From a virus: a stretch of DNA of 33,203 bases. Position 1 is the stretch's first letter. The number at the start of each line of letters is the position of its first letter. This document shows, piece by piece, positions 1 through 8,400 of this stretch. Location of the stretch: positions 1-33,203 of the IMG/VR virus record IMGVR_UViG_3300030103_001532; one strand, 5' to 3'. The notes beneath the pieces are model-generated. The model saw only the letters and a program-made list of their open reading frames with translations. It was not told the DNA's origin and did no database searches. A program made the translations under genes and the position numbers.

Positions 1-20
1 TGTGGATTAGTAAGTTGTTA

Positions 21-55
21 TTTCATATTCTTTCATAACAGTACTGGACATACTG
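21..55. promoter_or_regulatory. Paired short direct repeats, possible operator
   Basis: TTTCATA occurs at 21-27 and 31-37, exactly ten bases apart. TACTG occurs at 42-46 and 51-55, the first inside the perfect palindrome CAGTACTG (40-47). Helically phased repeats upstream of a terminator/promoter junction could bind a regulator. They could equally be chance in AT-rich DNA or the tail of an upstream gene. Confidence 0.2.
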
Positions 56-60
56 TACGA

Positions 61-88
61 ACAAGACTCCACTTCGGTGGAGTTTTGT
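61..88 (+). terminator. Rho-independent terminator with UUCG loop
   Basis: A 12-bp stem (61-72 with 77-88, one G-T wobble) closes a TTCG tetraloop at 73-76. The right arm ends in TTTTGT, which serves as the U-tract. It would end transcription from an operon left of the window. The promoter for the first gene here begins at its last base. Confidence 0.8.
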
Positions 89-96
89 GCTATAGT
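88..96 (+). promoter_or_regulatory. Extended -10 promoter for the packaging operon
   Basis: TGCTATAGT is an extended -10 element (TG, one base, TATAGT at 91-96). No good -35 is visible, as is usual for extended -10 promoters. Transcription would start near 103, leaving a leader of about 20 bases with an AGGAGA ribosome site at 112-117, five bases before the ATG at 123. The same TTGTGxTATAGT string recurs before the connector gene at 22718. Confidence 0.55.
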
Positions 97-122
97 AATA
101 AGAAGTAATACAGGAGATATTT

Positions 123-305
123 ATGGCAAGAGGAAGAAAATCATCTTTTAATAAAGGTGTGTATGATAAATTAGGTCGTGAAGATAAACAAAATTATATA
201 AAATCTGCATCACTTGGTTTTGGAAAACAAATGTCAAAACTAGCAAAGCAATATCCAATGACTAACCCAATAAAAAATAAAAACAAACCAAAAGGTTCTA
301 AATAA
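123..305 (+). CDS. Small basic protein, 60 aa, unknown
   Basis: I do not recognise a family. The protein is strongly basic (many Lys/Arg), starts MARGRK and ends in a Lys-rich tail (KNKNKPKGSK), with no membrane segment or cysteine. A good AGGAGA site five bases upstream fixes the start. Its stop overlaps the next ATG by one base, making it the first of a translationally coupled run of tiny basic genes. The charge suggests nucleic-acid binding or virion packing, but nothing in the sequence proves it. A late packaging role is inferred from the terminase downstream. Confidence 0.7.
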   Translation: MARGRKSSFNKGVYDKLGREDKQNYIKSASLGFGKQMSKLAKQYPMTNPIKNKNKPKGSK

Positions 306-364
306 TGAAAACATATAAAAAGAAAAAAACAACTAAAGGTAAAAAGAAAAAAAGAGGTTACTAA
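305..364 (+). CDS. Lys-rich micro-protein, 19 aa
   Basis: The ORF is ATG...TAA with one-base TAATG overlaps at both ends. The 19 residues are about half lysine or arginine, ending KKKRGY. The coupling with both neighbours argues for translation. A 19-codon Lys-rich frame in AT-rich DNA could also be a spacer that keeps ribosomes moving between genes. If made, it would bind nucleic acid by charge alone. No family is known to me. Confidence 0.45.
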   Translation: MKTYKKKKTTKGKKKKRGY

Positions 365-486
365 TGCCTAAGGGAAGTTATTCTTCTAAGCAAAAGAAAC
401 TAGCTGCGGTTGCACCGCCTTTTGATAAAATTACTTCTGCTGATTTAAAAAAATTAAGAGATAGTAAGAGAAGAAAAAAAATCTAA
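364..486 (+). CDS. Small basic protein, 40 aa, unknown
   Basis: The 40-residue frame starts MPKGSYSSKQKK and ends in a dense basic tail (KLRDSKRRKKI). It overlaps the previous stop and the next ATG by one base each. The middle (AAVAPPFDKITSADLKKL) looks like an ordinary short helix, so this is more protein-like than its 19-aa neighbour. It carries a nuclear-localisation-like basic C-terminus, which in a phage suggests DNA or RNA contact. I recognise no homologue. Confidence 0.55.
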   Translation: MPKGSYSSKQKKLAAVAPPFDKITSADLKKLRDSKRRKKI

Positions 487-659
487 TGAAAATTAAAGGC
501 GTAGATGTATCTAAGTTAACTAAAAGACAACAAGATACTATGAAGAAACACAGTAAACATCATACCAAAAAACATTTACAGTATATGACTAACTCTATGA
601 AAAGAGGTAGTACATTTAGTAAAGCACATAAAAATGCACAAAAAAATGTTGGTAAGTAA
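486..659 (+). CDS. Small basic His/Lys-rich protein, 57 aa
   Basis: This frame is coupled by TAATG overlaps on both sides. The start MKIKGVDVSKLTKRQQDTMKKH is followed by a His/Lys cluster (KHSKHHTKKH, residues 21-30) and a region GSTFSKAHKNAQKN. The pattern KLTxRQxxTMKxHxxHHTxKHxxxMxxxMxxGxTFxxAHxxAxKxVG looks like a conserved small helical phage protein rather than chance coding. Its function is unknown. Clustered His could bind metal, but no second site element is clear. Confidence 0.65.
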   Translation: MKIKGVDVSKLTKRQQDTMKKHSKHHTKKHLQYMTNSMKRGSTFSKAHKNAQKNVGK

Positions 660-916
660 TGGCAACATATCAGGGTAAATCAGTTACATTAAATAAACCT
701 TCTAGGATTAGTAAAGGTGAACCTGGTCATGGTAGAAAAAAATTTAAAGTTTATGTTAAAGATGGTGACAAAGTAAAAAAAGTTATGTTTGGTGACCCAA
801 ACATGGAGATACGCAAAGATAACCCAAAAGCTAGAAAATCATTTAGAGCAAGACATAAATGTGATACAGCAACAGATAAAACATCTGCAAGATATTGGTC
901 TTGCAAAATGTGGTAA
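659..916 (+). CDS. Conserved phage protein, 85 aa (FGDPNMEI...RYWSCKMW type)
   Basis: It opens MATYQGKSVTLNKPSRI and has a central FGDPNMEI motif, RARHKCDTATDK and a C-terminal RYWSCKMW. From memory, small proteins with this FGDPxMxIRxDxP...ARxxCD...YWSCxxW pattern recur in marine and other tailed phages, often beside head or packaging genes, without an assigned function. Two cysteines (in HKCD and WSCK) could form a metal site with the nearby His. It starts one base inside the previous gene and is followed by a proper AAGGAG site for the next one. Confidence 0.8.
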   Translation: MATYQGKSVTLNKPSRISKGEPGHGRKKFKVYVKDGDKVKKVMFGDPNMEIRKDNPKARKSFRARHKCDTATDKTSARYWSCKMW

Positions 917-925
917 GGAGTTAAC

Positions 926-1048
926 ATGGCTAAAAAAGTAAGTTGGATGTGGGGTGGCAAAAGATATTATGGAACTCTTATAAGAGAAACTAAAACCCAT
1001 AAGTTTGCTAGAACACACAATGGCAAAATTAAAAAAATAAAGAAATAG
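926..1048 (+). CDS. Small basic protein, 40 aa, unknown
   Basis: The frame starts at 926, five bases after a strong AAGGAG (915-920), the best ribosome site in this cluster, so translation is likely. The product MAKKVSWMWGGKRYYGTLIR... is rich in Lys/Arg and aromatic residues and ends KIKKIKK. The layout (short beta-like segments WMWGGKRYYGTLI, then a basic tail) would suit a tiny nucleic-acid-binding fold. I do not recognise it. Confidence 0.65.
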   Translation: MAKKVSWMWGGKRYYGTLIRETKTHKFARTHNGKIKKIKK

Positions 1049-1049
1049 T

Positions 1050-1145
1050 TTGATACCCATTGGATGTCCAAGGTGTGGAGAAGAATTGTTACCCAGGAAC
1101 GATATGAAATGTAAAAACAAAAAATGTAAATCCTATGGCAAATAA
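1050..1145 (+). CDS. Four-cysteine mini-protein (zinc-ribbon-like), TTG start
   Basis: A TTG-initiated frame of 31 codons encodes IPIGCPRCGEELL...KCKNKKC, with Cys pairs spaced C-x2-C and C-x4-C separated by eleven residues. This is the pattern of a minimal zinc ribbon or knuckle. It overlaps the terminase start by 11 bases, and the terminase has no good ribosome site of its own, so coupled translation would explain terminase expression. Doubts are the non-ATG start, the weak upstream site (AAGAAA) and the very short length. Confidence 0.45.
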   Translation: MIPIGCPRCGEELLPRNDMKCKNKKCKSYGK

Positions 1146-3054
1146 ATTTTGTTATGCAGGAGGATGCCACAGACCTTTACCTAAAGGTAGAACTAAATAT
1201 TGTAGTGATAGATGTTATAACAGAATTACTATGCAAAAAAAAAGAGCAAAGAAAAAAGGTGTAGAGTGGAAACAAGAAGATGACACTTTAGTTATACCTA
1301 GTCAAAAGAAAAATTTACAATCAAGGCGTGGTCAAGTATATAACGATATTGTTGATTCAGGATTAGCAGAAGAAATATTAAAAGGTAAAAACACATTAGC
1401 TGATGTAGCAAAAATATTAAAAACTTCTGTTGCTGCGGTATCTATGGCATATAACGCATATATAGAAGATAAAGAAAATGAAGTTGCAAAAGATAATTGG
1501 GAGATACCGCAAGTTGCAGAAAAATCATTACAAGATTTTAGAAATTTTAGAGATAGATATTTTCAAACAGAAAAAGGTGAAGCATACGAAACACCAGAGT
1601 TTCATATAAAATGGATTAATTCTATTTTAGATGCTATAGAACATGGTGACCAACAAATGATACTTTCACCTCCTAGACATGGAAAAACAGATTTGTTAAT
1701 ACATTTTGCTGTATGGCTTATATGTACAAAACCTAACATTCGTATATTGTGGGTTGGTGGTAACGAAGAAATTGCAAAGAATGCAATAGGTTCTGTGCTT
1801 GACCAACTTGAAAGTAACGAATTGTTAATAGAAGAAATATGTGGACCAGGACCAAAATTTAAACCTACATCAAGAACAGGTAAGTCTTGGTCACAAAATG
1901 GTTTTACTGTAGGTACAAGAACTGTTACAGGTATTAAATCACCTACTATGGTAGGACTTGGTAGAGGAGGTAAAATATTATCTCGTGACTGTGACATAAT
2001 TATTGCTGATGACATTGAGGACCACAGCTCTACTATGCAACCTGCATCAAGAGAAAACACAAGAAGTTGGTGGACTACAACACTATCTAGTCGTAAAGAG
2101 GAACATACAGCTATGGTAGTTATTGGGTCAAGACAACATTATGATGACCTATACTCACATTTGTTAGACAACGAATCTTGGAAAACAATAGTTGAAGAAG
2201 CACATGATACTGCTTGTAATTTACCTGATTGGAATGAAGATGAGCATGTAGATTGCATGTTGTGGTCTAGTAAAAGAACTTACAAATGGTTAATGGACAG
2301 AAAAAGAGCCGCAGAAACTACAGGTGGTAGAGCAATATACGAAATGGTTTATCTTAATGTAGCTATGCCTGATGGATTATCTTTATTTGATAGAGTAGAA
2401 ATAGAAGAGTGTCGTGAACAAAAGCGTGACATAGGACACATACCACATGGTACAAGATTAATAGCAGGACTTGACCCTGCCTCTACAGGTTATCAAGCTG
2501 CATTTTTGTGGGCATACGAACCTGTAGAAAATAAATTAAGCATGATAGACATGAACAACAATTTAGGTGGCGGTATTCCACAAGCGTTAGAAATAATAAA
2601 AGAATGGTGGGCTAAATATAATTTGTCACATTGGGTAATAGAAGAAAATGGATTTCAAAAAGCAATTAGACAAGATATGTCTATTAGAGATTTTGCATCT
2701 AAGCATGGTATATTTTTAGAAGGACACGAAACTTACAAAAACAAATTTGACCCTATTTATGGTGTAACAGCTATGCGACCTATGTTTCAAGAAAAAAATA
2801 TTTCTTTGCCATATCTTAGCTTTGAAGCACAAGAAAAGGTAAACTTATATACAAGTCAGTTAGTGTACTTTAGCTCTGCAAAAAATAAAAGCAAAAGTGT
2901 AGGTACAAAAACAGACATAGTTATGGCTAGTTGGTTTCCAATGAGAGCTATAAGAAGAATGCAGAAAGAACGCTTTGCGGAGTTAGGATATGATTATAGT
3001 CCTAGCTTTTCACAGTATGAACCTAGTAGTATGGATATAGATAATTGGAGATAA
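1135..3054 (+). CDS. terL: Terminase large subunit with N-terminal Cys4/HTH region
   Basis: This is the ATPase-nuclease motor that packages DNA through the portal. The Walker A motif is SPPRHGKT (178-185) and Walker B is DIIIADDI (287-294). The RNase-H-like nuclease follows with acidic residues in GLDPAST (D447), VIEENG (E503/E504) and TKTDIVMAS (D594). At 639 residues it is somewhat longer than typical. The extra N-terminus holds C6, C11, C23 and C27 (C-x4-C-x11-C-x3-C), a basic stretch (34-46), and a helix-turn-helix-like segment LADVAKILKTSVAAVSMAY (88-106). No separate small terminase is recognised, so this region may supply DNA recognition. The gene overlaps the Cys4 mini-gene and abuts the portal gene directly. 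Confidence 0.93.
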   Translation: MANKFCYAGGCHRPLPKGRTKYCSDRCYNRITMQKKRAKKKGVEWKQEDDTLVIPSQKKNLQSRRGQVYNDIVDSGLAEEILKGKNTLADVAKILKTSVAAVSMAYNAYIEDKENEVAKDNWEIPQVAEKSLQDFRNFRDRYFQTEKGEAYETPEFHIKWINSILDAIEHGDQQMILSPPRHGKTDLLIHFAVWLICTKPNIRILWVGGNEEIAKNAIGSVLDQLESNELLIEEICGPGPKFKPTSRTGKSWSQNGFTVGTRTVTGIKSPTMVGLGRGGKILSRDCDIIIADDIEDHSSTMQPASRENTRSWWTTTLSSRKEEHTAMVVIGSRQHYDDLYSHLLDNESWKTIVEEAHDTACNLPDWNEDEHVDCMLWSSKRTYKWLMDRKRAAETTGGRAIYEMVYLNVAMPDGLSLFDRVEIEECREQKRDIGHIPHGTRLIAGLDPASTGYQAAFLWAYEPVENKLSMIDMNNNLGGGIPQALEIIKEWWAKYNLSHWVIEENGFQKAIRQDMSIRDFASKHGIFLEGHETYKNKFDPIYGVTAMRPMFQEKNISLPYLSFEAQEKVNLYTSQLVYFSSAKNKSKSVGTKTDIVMASWFPMRAIRRMQKERFAELGYDYSPSFSQYEPSSMDIDNWR

Positions 3055-4836
3055 ATGCCATTAAACAGCGATAAACTTTATGACAAAATAGATTACCTAA
3101 GAGTAATTAACCAGGAACAAATGGTTGACAGGTCTAGGATTCGTGACATTATGAATGGTGGGGAAGCTGCAGTAAAAGCACTTCTTGGTAATTCAATGAA
3201 TGTAGAGTATCACGAACTACCTGCACCCAATTTATTTTTAACAGCACTAGAAAGATTTGCACAAAAACTTGGAAGAAGTCCAGATTTAAAAGTTGATATT
3301 ATTAACGACAAAGATTCAGAAAGAGCTAGAAAAAAATCTGAAAAATTAGAACGCATAGTTATGGCATATGATAAGTTTCAAAAATTACATATGCAATTAC
3401 CACAAGCAGCAAGATGGTTACCAGGATATGGTTTTGTTGTTTGGACTATAGGACATAGAAAAGATAAAGATGGTAATGCTTATCCCTATGCTGAACTACA
3501 AGACCCATTTACCTGTTATCCAGGAACTTTTGGTAATGACCAACAACCACATGAATTAGCAATAATTCGTAGAGTGCCACACAATGTATTAGCAGAACAA
3601 TATCCAGAAGCTAAACCATTTATATACGCATCAGAAGATGATGATGGATTTCAAAATCCATACTCTGCTTTATTAGATAGTACAGATAGAGCAGGTAGTT
3701 GGGCTAACTCTACAGGTCATGGCAAAGTTGTAGTTGAGTATAGAGATAAAGAAGGAACATACATATTTTTACCAGAAAATAAAAAAATAATTGATTTTAT
3801 GCCAAATGTATTAAATTCAGGACCATGTTTTGTTGTAGCTAAAAGATACGCATTTGACCAAATGCAATCACAGTTTCAACATATTACAGGACTTATGGCA
3901 AACATGGCAAAAATTAATATTCTTGGAACTATTGCTATGGAAGATGCAGTATTTACAGAAACAAATATTGTGGGTGAAATTGAATCAGGAAAATATAGAA
4001 AAGGCAGATTTGCTGTAAACTATTTAACACCTGGTTCGCAAGTGTCTAAGCCAGTCAACAATCTACCTTACCAATTATTTCAACAAGTAGATAGACTTGA
4101 ACGACACTTGCGACTTGGTGCTTCATATCCAGTATCTGATGATGGACAATCGCCTAACGCTTTTGTTACAGGTAGAGGATTAGAAGAACTAGGACAATCT
4201 GCATCTTTACATGTAAGAGAATATCAAACAGTTCTTAAAGAAGCATTACAAGAGGTAGATGCTAAAAGATTAGAATATGATGAAATAATGTTTGCTAATA
4301 AAAGAAAACCTATTGCAGGTATTCATAAAGGAACAGCATACAAAGAATCTTATACACCATCATCTGATATATCAGAAGTTTATGAAACTAGAAGAGTCTA
4401 TGGTGTAATGGCAGGATTTGATGAACCACAAAAAATTATTACAGGTTTGCAATTAAAACAACAAGGCATTATAGATACACAGACTTTACAAGAAAACATG
4501 GATGGATTAGATAACATTACTAAAATACAACAAAGAATAAATGCAGAGAAAGCAGAAACAGTTTTGTTTGAAACACTTATGTCACAAGCTGCACAGGGTG
4601 ACCAAAGAGCTTTAATGTCAGCTATAGAGATTAGAAAAAATCCACAAAAGATGTCAGAGATATTAGATAAATTTTATACAGCAGAAGGTGATGAACCATC
4701 TCCAGAAGAGTTAGCTATGTTAGGTCAAGCACAACAACAACCGCAAGGTCTTGGTTTAGGCGAATCACCAGTAGGAATAGAACAAGTATTAGGTGCTTTA
4801 GGTCAGCAACCTGCACCTCAACCAGAAGGTGCTTAA
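3055..4836 (+). CDS. Portal protein
   Basis: The portal forms the ring at the capsid vertex through which DNA enters and leaves. The call rests on position (ATG immediately after the terminase stop), size (593 residues) and the portal-like layout. The N-terminal half is mixed alpha/beta (VVWTIGHRK...YPYAELQDPFTCYPGTFG, with tryptophan and proline-rich turns). A long helical region around residues 270-330 and 340-470 follows, with a Gln/Ala-rich, Pro/Gly-rich C-terminal tail (QAQQQPQGLG...QQPAPQPEGA). No catalytic motif is present. The next gene overlaps its stop by one base. Confidence 0.82.
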   Translation: MPLNSDKLYDKIDYLRVINQEQMVDRSRIRDIMNGGEAAVKALLGNSMNVEYHELPAPNLFLTALERFAQKLGRSPDLKVDIINDKDSERARKKSEKLERIVMAYDKFQKLHMQLPQAARWLPGYGFVVWTIGHRKDKDGNAYPYAELQDPFTCYPGTFGNDQQPHELAIIRRVPHNVLAEQYPEAKPFIYASEDDDGFQNPYSALLDSTDRAGSWANSTGHGKVVVEYRDKEGTYIFLPENKKIIDFMPNVLNSGPCFVVAKRYAFDQMQSQFQHITGLMANMAKINILGTIAMEDAVFTETNIVGEIESGKYRKGRFAVNYLTPGSQVSKPVNNLPYQLFQQVDRLERHLRLGASYPVSDDGQSPNAFVTGRGLEELGQSASLHVREYQTVLKEALQEVDAKRLEYDEIMFANKRKPIAGIHKGTAYKESYTPSSDISEVYETRRVYGVMAGFDEPQKIITGLQLKQQGIIDTQTLQENMDGLDNITKIQQRINAEKAETVLFETLMSQAAQGDQRALMSAIEIRKNPQKMSEILDKFYTAEGDEPSPEELAMLGQAQQQPQGLGLGESPVGIEQVLGALGQQPAPQPEGA

Positions 4837-5051
4837 TGCCAAACAATGATATAAACGCAAAATTTTTTGATATTATAAATCAAGAAGATTGGGATGAATC
4901 AGAAATAAATGATGAAACACCAATCTATAGAGAGCTTACTGCACAAGGAGATGTACCATTAGCTATGACTATATTACCTACACCTATACCTGGTGTGTGG
5001 ATTAGTATTAGTTTAGGTTTTGAAATAGAAGGATATGAAGATAATGCCTAG
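4836..5051 (+). CDS. Small acidic protein, 71 aa, unknown
   Basis: The protein is acidic (EDWDESEINDETP) with a C-terminal half of likely beta-strands (PLAMTILPTPIPGVWISISLGFEIEG) and no signal or clear membrane segment. It overlaps the portal stop by one base, and the following gene starts inside it. Its charge is opposite to the basic cluster upstream. No family is recognised. A small head or portal accessory role is only a guess from location. Confidence 0.65.
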   Translation: MPNNDINAKFFDIINQEDWDESEINDETPIYRELTAQGDVPLAMTILPTPIPGVWISISLGFEIEGYEDNA

Positions 5052-5484
5052 AGGAAGAAAACCAAGTAAATTAACACAAGCTACAGATGTAAAAGTAGAT
5101 GGTGCATATTATGATGTTGTTGCACCTCCAAGAATGGAAGGTGACCCAACAGGGCAGACAGCAGCATTAGAAGCACAAACAGAAGCTATAGATGTTATAG
5201 ACCAAGAAACTACACTTACTAGCGGTGTACCTAATGTTGGTGCGTTACCAAGTCCTTTAAATATTGCTGCACCTACAAATAGACAATTTGAACCAAACAC
5301 TGCAGGTATTCCTGTAGGTCCAGGAAGTAATGGACCAAGAATTGCACCTACAAACACATTACAAAATTTTTTAACAGTAGCTAAAGAAATAACGCAAGAC
5401 CCTATATTTGATGAGTTGCTTAATGAGGATATAATACCAGAACCTGCGTTGGGCAAAGACCCACAGGATTATTTTGGTATTTAA
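5044..5484 (+). CDS. Basic-start, Pro/Thr-rich protein, about 146 aa
   Basis: I chose ATG 5044 (MPRGRKPSK) because AAGGA at 5029-5033 lies ten bases upstream. An in-frame ATG at 5035 would sit only one base from that site. The basic N-terminus is followed by a low-complexity Pro/Ala/Thr/Gly region (ALPSPLNIAAPTNRQFEPN...) and an acidic helical end (FDELLNEDIIPEPALGKDPQ). That suits a disordered linker or plug protein between larger virion parts. It overlaps the giant gene's ATG by one base. No homologue is recognised. Confidence 0.7.
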   Translation: MPRGRKPSKLTQATDVKVDGAYYDVVAPPRMEGDPTGQTAALEAQTEAIDVIDQETTLTSGVPNVGALPSPLNIAAPTNRQFEPNTAGIPVGPGSNGPRIAPTNTLQNFLTVAKEITQDPIFDELLNEDIIPEPALGKDPQDYFGI

Positions 5485-8400
5485 TGAGAGATTACAGACA
5501 AATATTATTTGGTCCACCAGAGCTAGATAGTTATTTAGCAAAAAACACTAAAGCTAATTTAAAAGAAATAAATTTTTTTAGAAACACAATAACACCAGAA
5601 GTTGCAGAACAAGCAGCTAATATTGCTAGAGCATATCCAAATATGGATAAAAAATTAGTAATGTATGGTGCATTACTAGGACTAGAACACGATTCTGATT
5701 TAGCTTTACAATTATCAGAACGACAAAACAATGTTGCTATAAAACAAAATCAACAAAACATAAACAAAGTATCTAAAGCAAGAAGAGCTTCACAATTAGG
5801 TTTGTTAATGTTAGATTTAGGATTTCAACCACTATCAAGAAACTTTAAATCTTCTATTGTTGCTGCACAAGATACAGGAATAAACAAAGCACAAGCAGTT
5901 GCTGCTAACACATTTTTAGGTGGGTTAACAGGAGTTGCTAGTTGGTTACCAGGAGTTGATGGTGACAAAGCTGCAGACAGAGTTAGAACTGCATTGTTAG
6001 GTAAAGAATTTGCAGATGTATATAAAGATACAAAAGATGCTTATGGTCCAACAGAGTTTAATTTAGCTTACGACCAAATACAACAAGGTAAACCACTTAA
6101 CTTAGGTAAAGGTTTTTTTCCTGCATCTACACCATTAAAAGAAACACAGGGTTTTAAAGACTCTCGTAGAGCAGGTTTGTCTGAAGCAGATTCTTTAAGA
6201 GAAGCAGAGGAAATTTATGGTGTACCAATTACAGAGAGATATGAACAACTAGAAAATCAATTTAAAACAGAAACTAGAAAAGCAGGACAGGTAAATATAT
6301 CTCCAGGTCGTATTGTTGCAGGACAGTTTTTTACTAAAGATGATTTAGGTTATGCGTTAGGTTCAACAGTTATTGATGGTGCGTTTAGAGTTTTTGGTGA
6401 CCCTACAAACTTTGCATTAGGTTATTTATCTGGTGCAAAACTAGGACTTAGAAGTTTGGTAGATGAAGGTATGCAACAAGCATTTAAAACTGTCAAGGTT
6501 GGAGATGATGTTAAAAACATACCGCTTATAAATCAATTTCTTAAAACAATAAAAGGTGGAACTATAGAAGTATCACCAGGTATAACAAGAGAGATTACAA
6601 GAAAAGAAGCTAGAAAACTTATGTTTGGTAGGACTGCTACACAAATATTAGACAGCAAAAGAGGAGATAAGTTACTAGATGCTTTTGTTGCAAATAAAGA
6701 TTTATCAACATTAATGGATATGCCAGGTTTAAACAAAGCACCTGTAGAGTTATTGCAATTACTTACTGTTGTTGATGATAAAAACTTTATGAAAACATTA
6801 CTTACATCACTTATGCAAAATGGTAATTTGTCAGGTGTAGATAAAGTTATGGCATTTAAGTATGGTATAAATGATGACATAGTAAGAGCTATAACAGAAG
6901 GAAATCAATTACGCATTCCTATACAACCAAACTTGCTTGGTGAAGCATCTAATTTAATTGCTAAAAAATATTTAGGTAAAGATACAGATGTAGGTGCATT
7001 AAGAAATTTGTTAAAACAAGCTAATAAAACAAGAGCTGCATTTAATCCTAATGCTACAGATAATTTGTTTACAGGCATTATTGGTGTAGGTGGAGATTTA
7101 AGAATGTCTATGCCACATAGGATGAGAAGATTTTTTGATTTAGCACCAGGCAGAGTTATGTCATCTAAAAATATCGGAGAAAGTGCAAGAAACCTTGATG
7201 GCATTATGAAATCTGCAAGGTTTAGTAGAGAATTAAGAAATAAATATTTAGACCAAATATTAGATTCTGATAACAACACAGATATGTTACAAACTGTTCG
7301 TGAAGTATATGCAGACATTAAAGAAGAAATTGTAAAAAGAAATCCTGACTTAGAAGATTTTAGAGATGAGATAGCAGAAACAATGGATTTCTTAGCTAAT
7401 GAGTCAGACCTTAGAAGGTATATGACTGTAGAAGGTTCACCAGACCAATTAGCATATCCAGGAGTTAAATTTAAAAAAGTTACAAAAACAAAAGGTAAGT
7501 ATGGTAAGGAAGAAGTAGTATTTGAAGCATTACCTACTGCACAAATGATTTCAGAGTATGTAGATAATTACATACCATTAATTGATTATGTAGAACTAGA
7601 AAGATTTTTTCCTATATGGCGACAAATAGTAGGTAAGAAAAACTCTAATTTAAGAAAATACATTGATGAACCTACAGACAAAATTACAGAGCGATTGCTT
7701 AAAAAATTAGGTTCTAAAAAATTAAAGACAGACCCACGAACAGGTAGAACTACAGCAGGTGGTCAAACAACACTTGGAATGTTGTATCAAGATTATTTAT
7801 TACAAAGAGTATTAAAACCATCATGGATGTTACGACCTGCACTATCTACTAGGGTTACACCAGAAGAGGCATTAAGAATTATATTTAGTGGTTCACGAAT
7901 AGGACTTAATCACCCATTACAGTATTACGCAGTTAAATTAGCAGGTGGTCAAACATTAGAAATGCAAAATGCTTATGGTGATGTGTTGTGGGGAACAAGA
8001 ATTAAAAAAAGAGAAAGTGATTTAATTAAAGAAATATTAGGTCCAGAGTTTGTAAAAGCTGCATCTATAGAATATCCACAAATAGAACGATTACTTAAAC
8101 ATATGAAGATAGGTATGAACGAATATGGTATGGCATCTGATGACTTTGTATCTTGGGTATTAGGTAATAATGATGGTAGAGATTTTATATTTAGAGAACT
8201 AGGAATAGAAGAAGTAAAACAACTTAGAGTATTTAAAGGACAACTAAGAGAAGTAACATCAGATAAAAAATCTATTGCAGATACAATATTAGATAATCCA
8301 AATGGCGGTTCTTTTAATTTGCAAACAGGTATAGTAAATCCTGCATCATTTGGAACAGTCAGTCCATATCATAATTTAGGTATAGTAGTAAAAAGGTCAG

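Noticed and set aside
1602-2060. Reverse frame of 152 codons inside the terminase
   Set aside because: It overlaps the Walker A and B coding region completely; the forward gene is certain.
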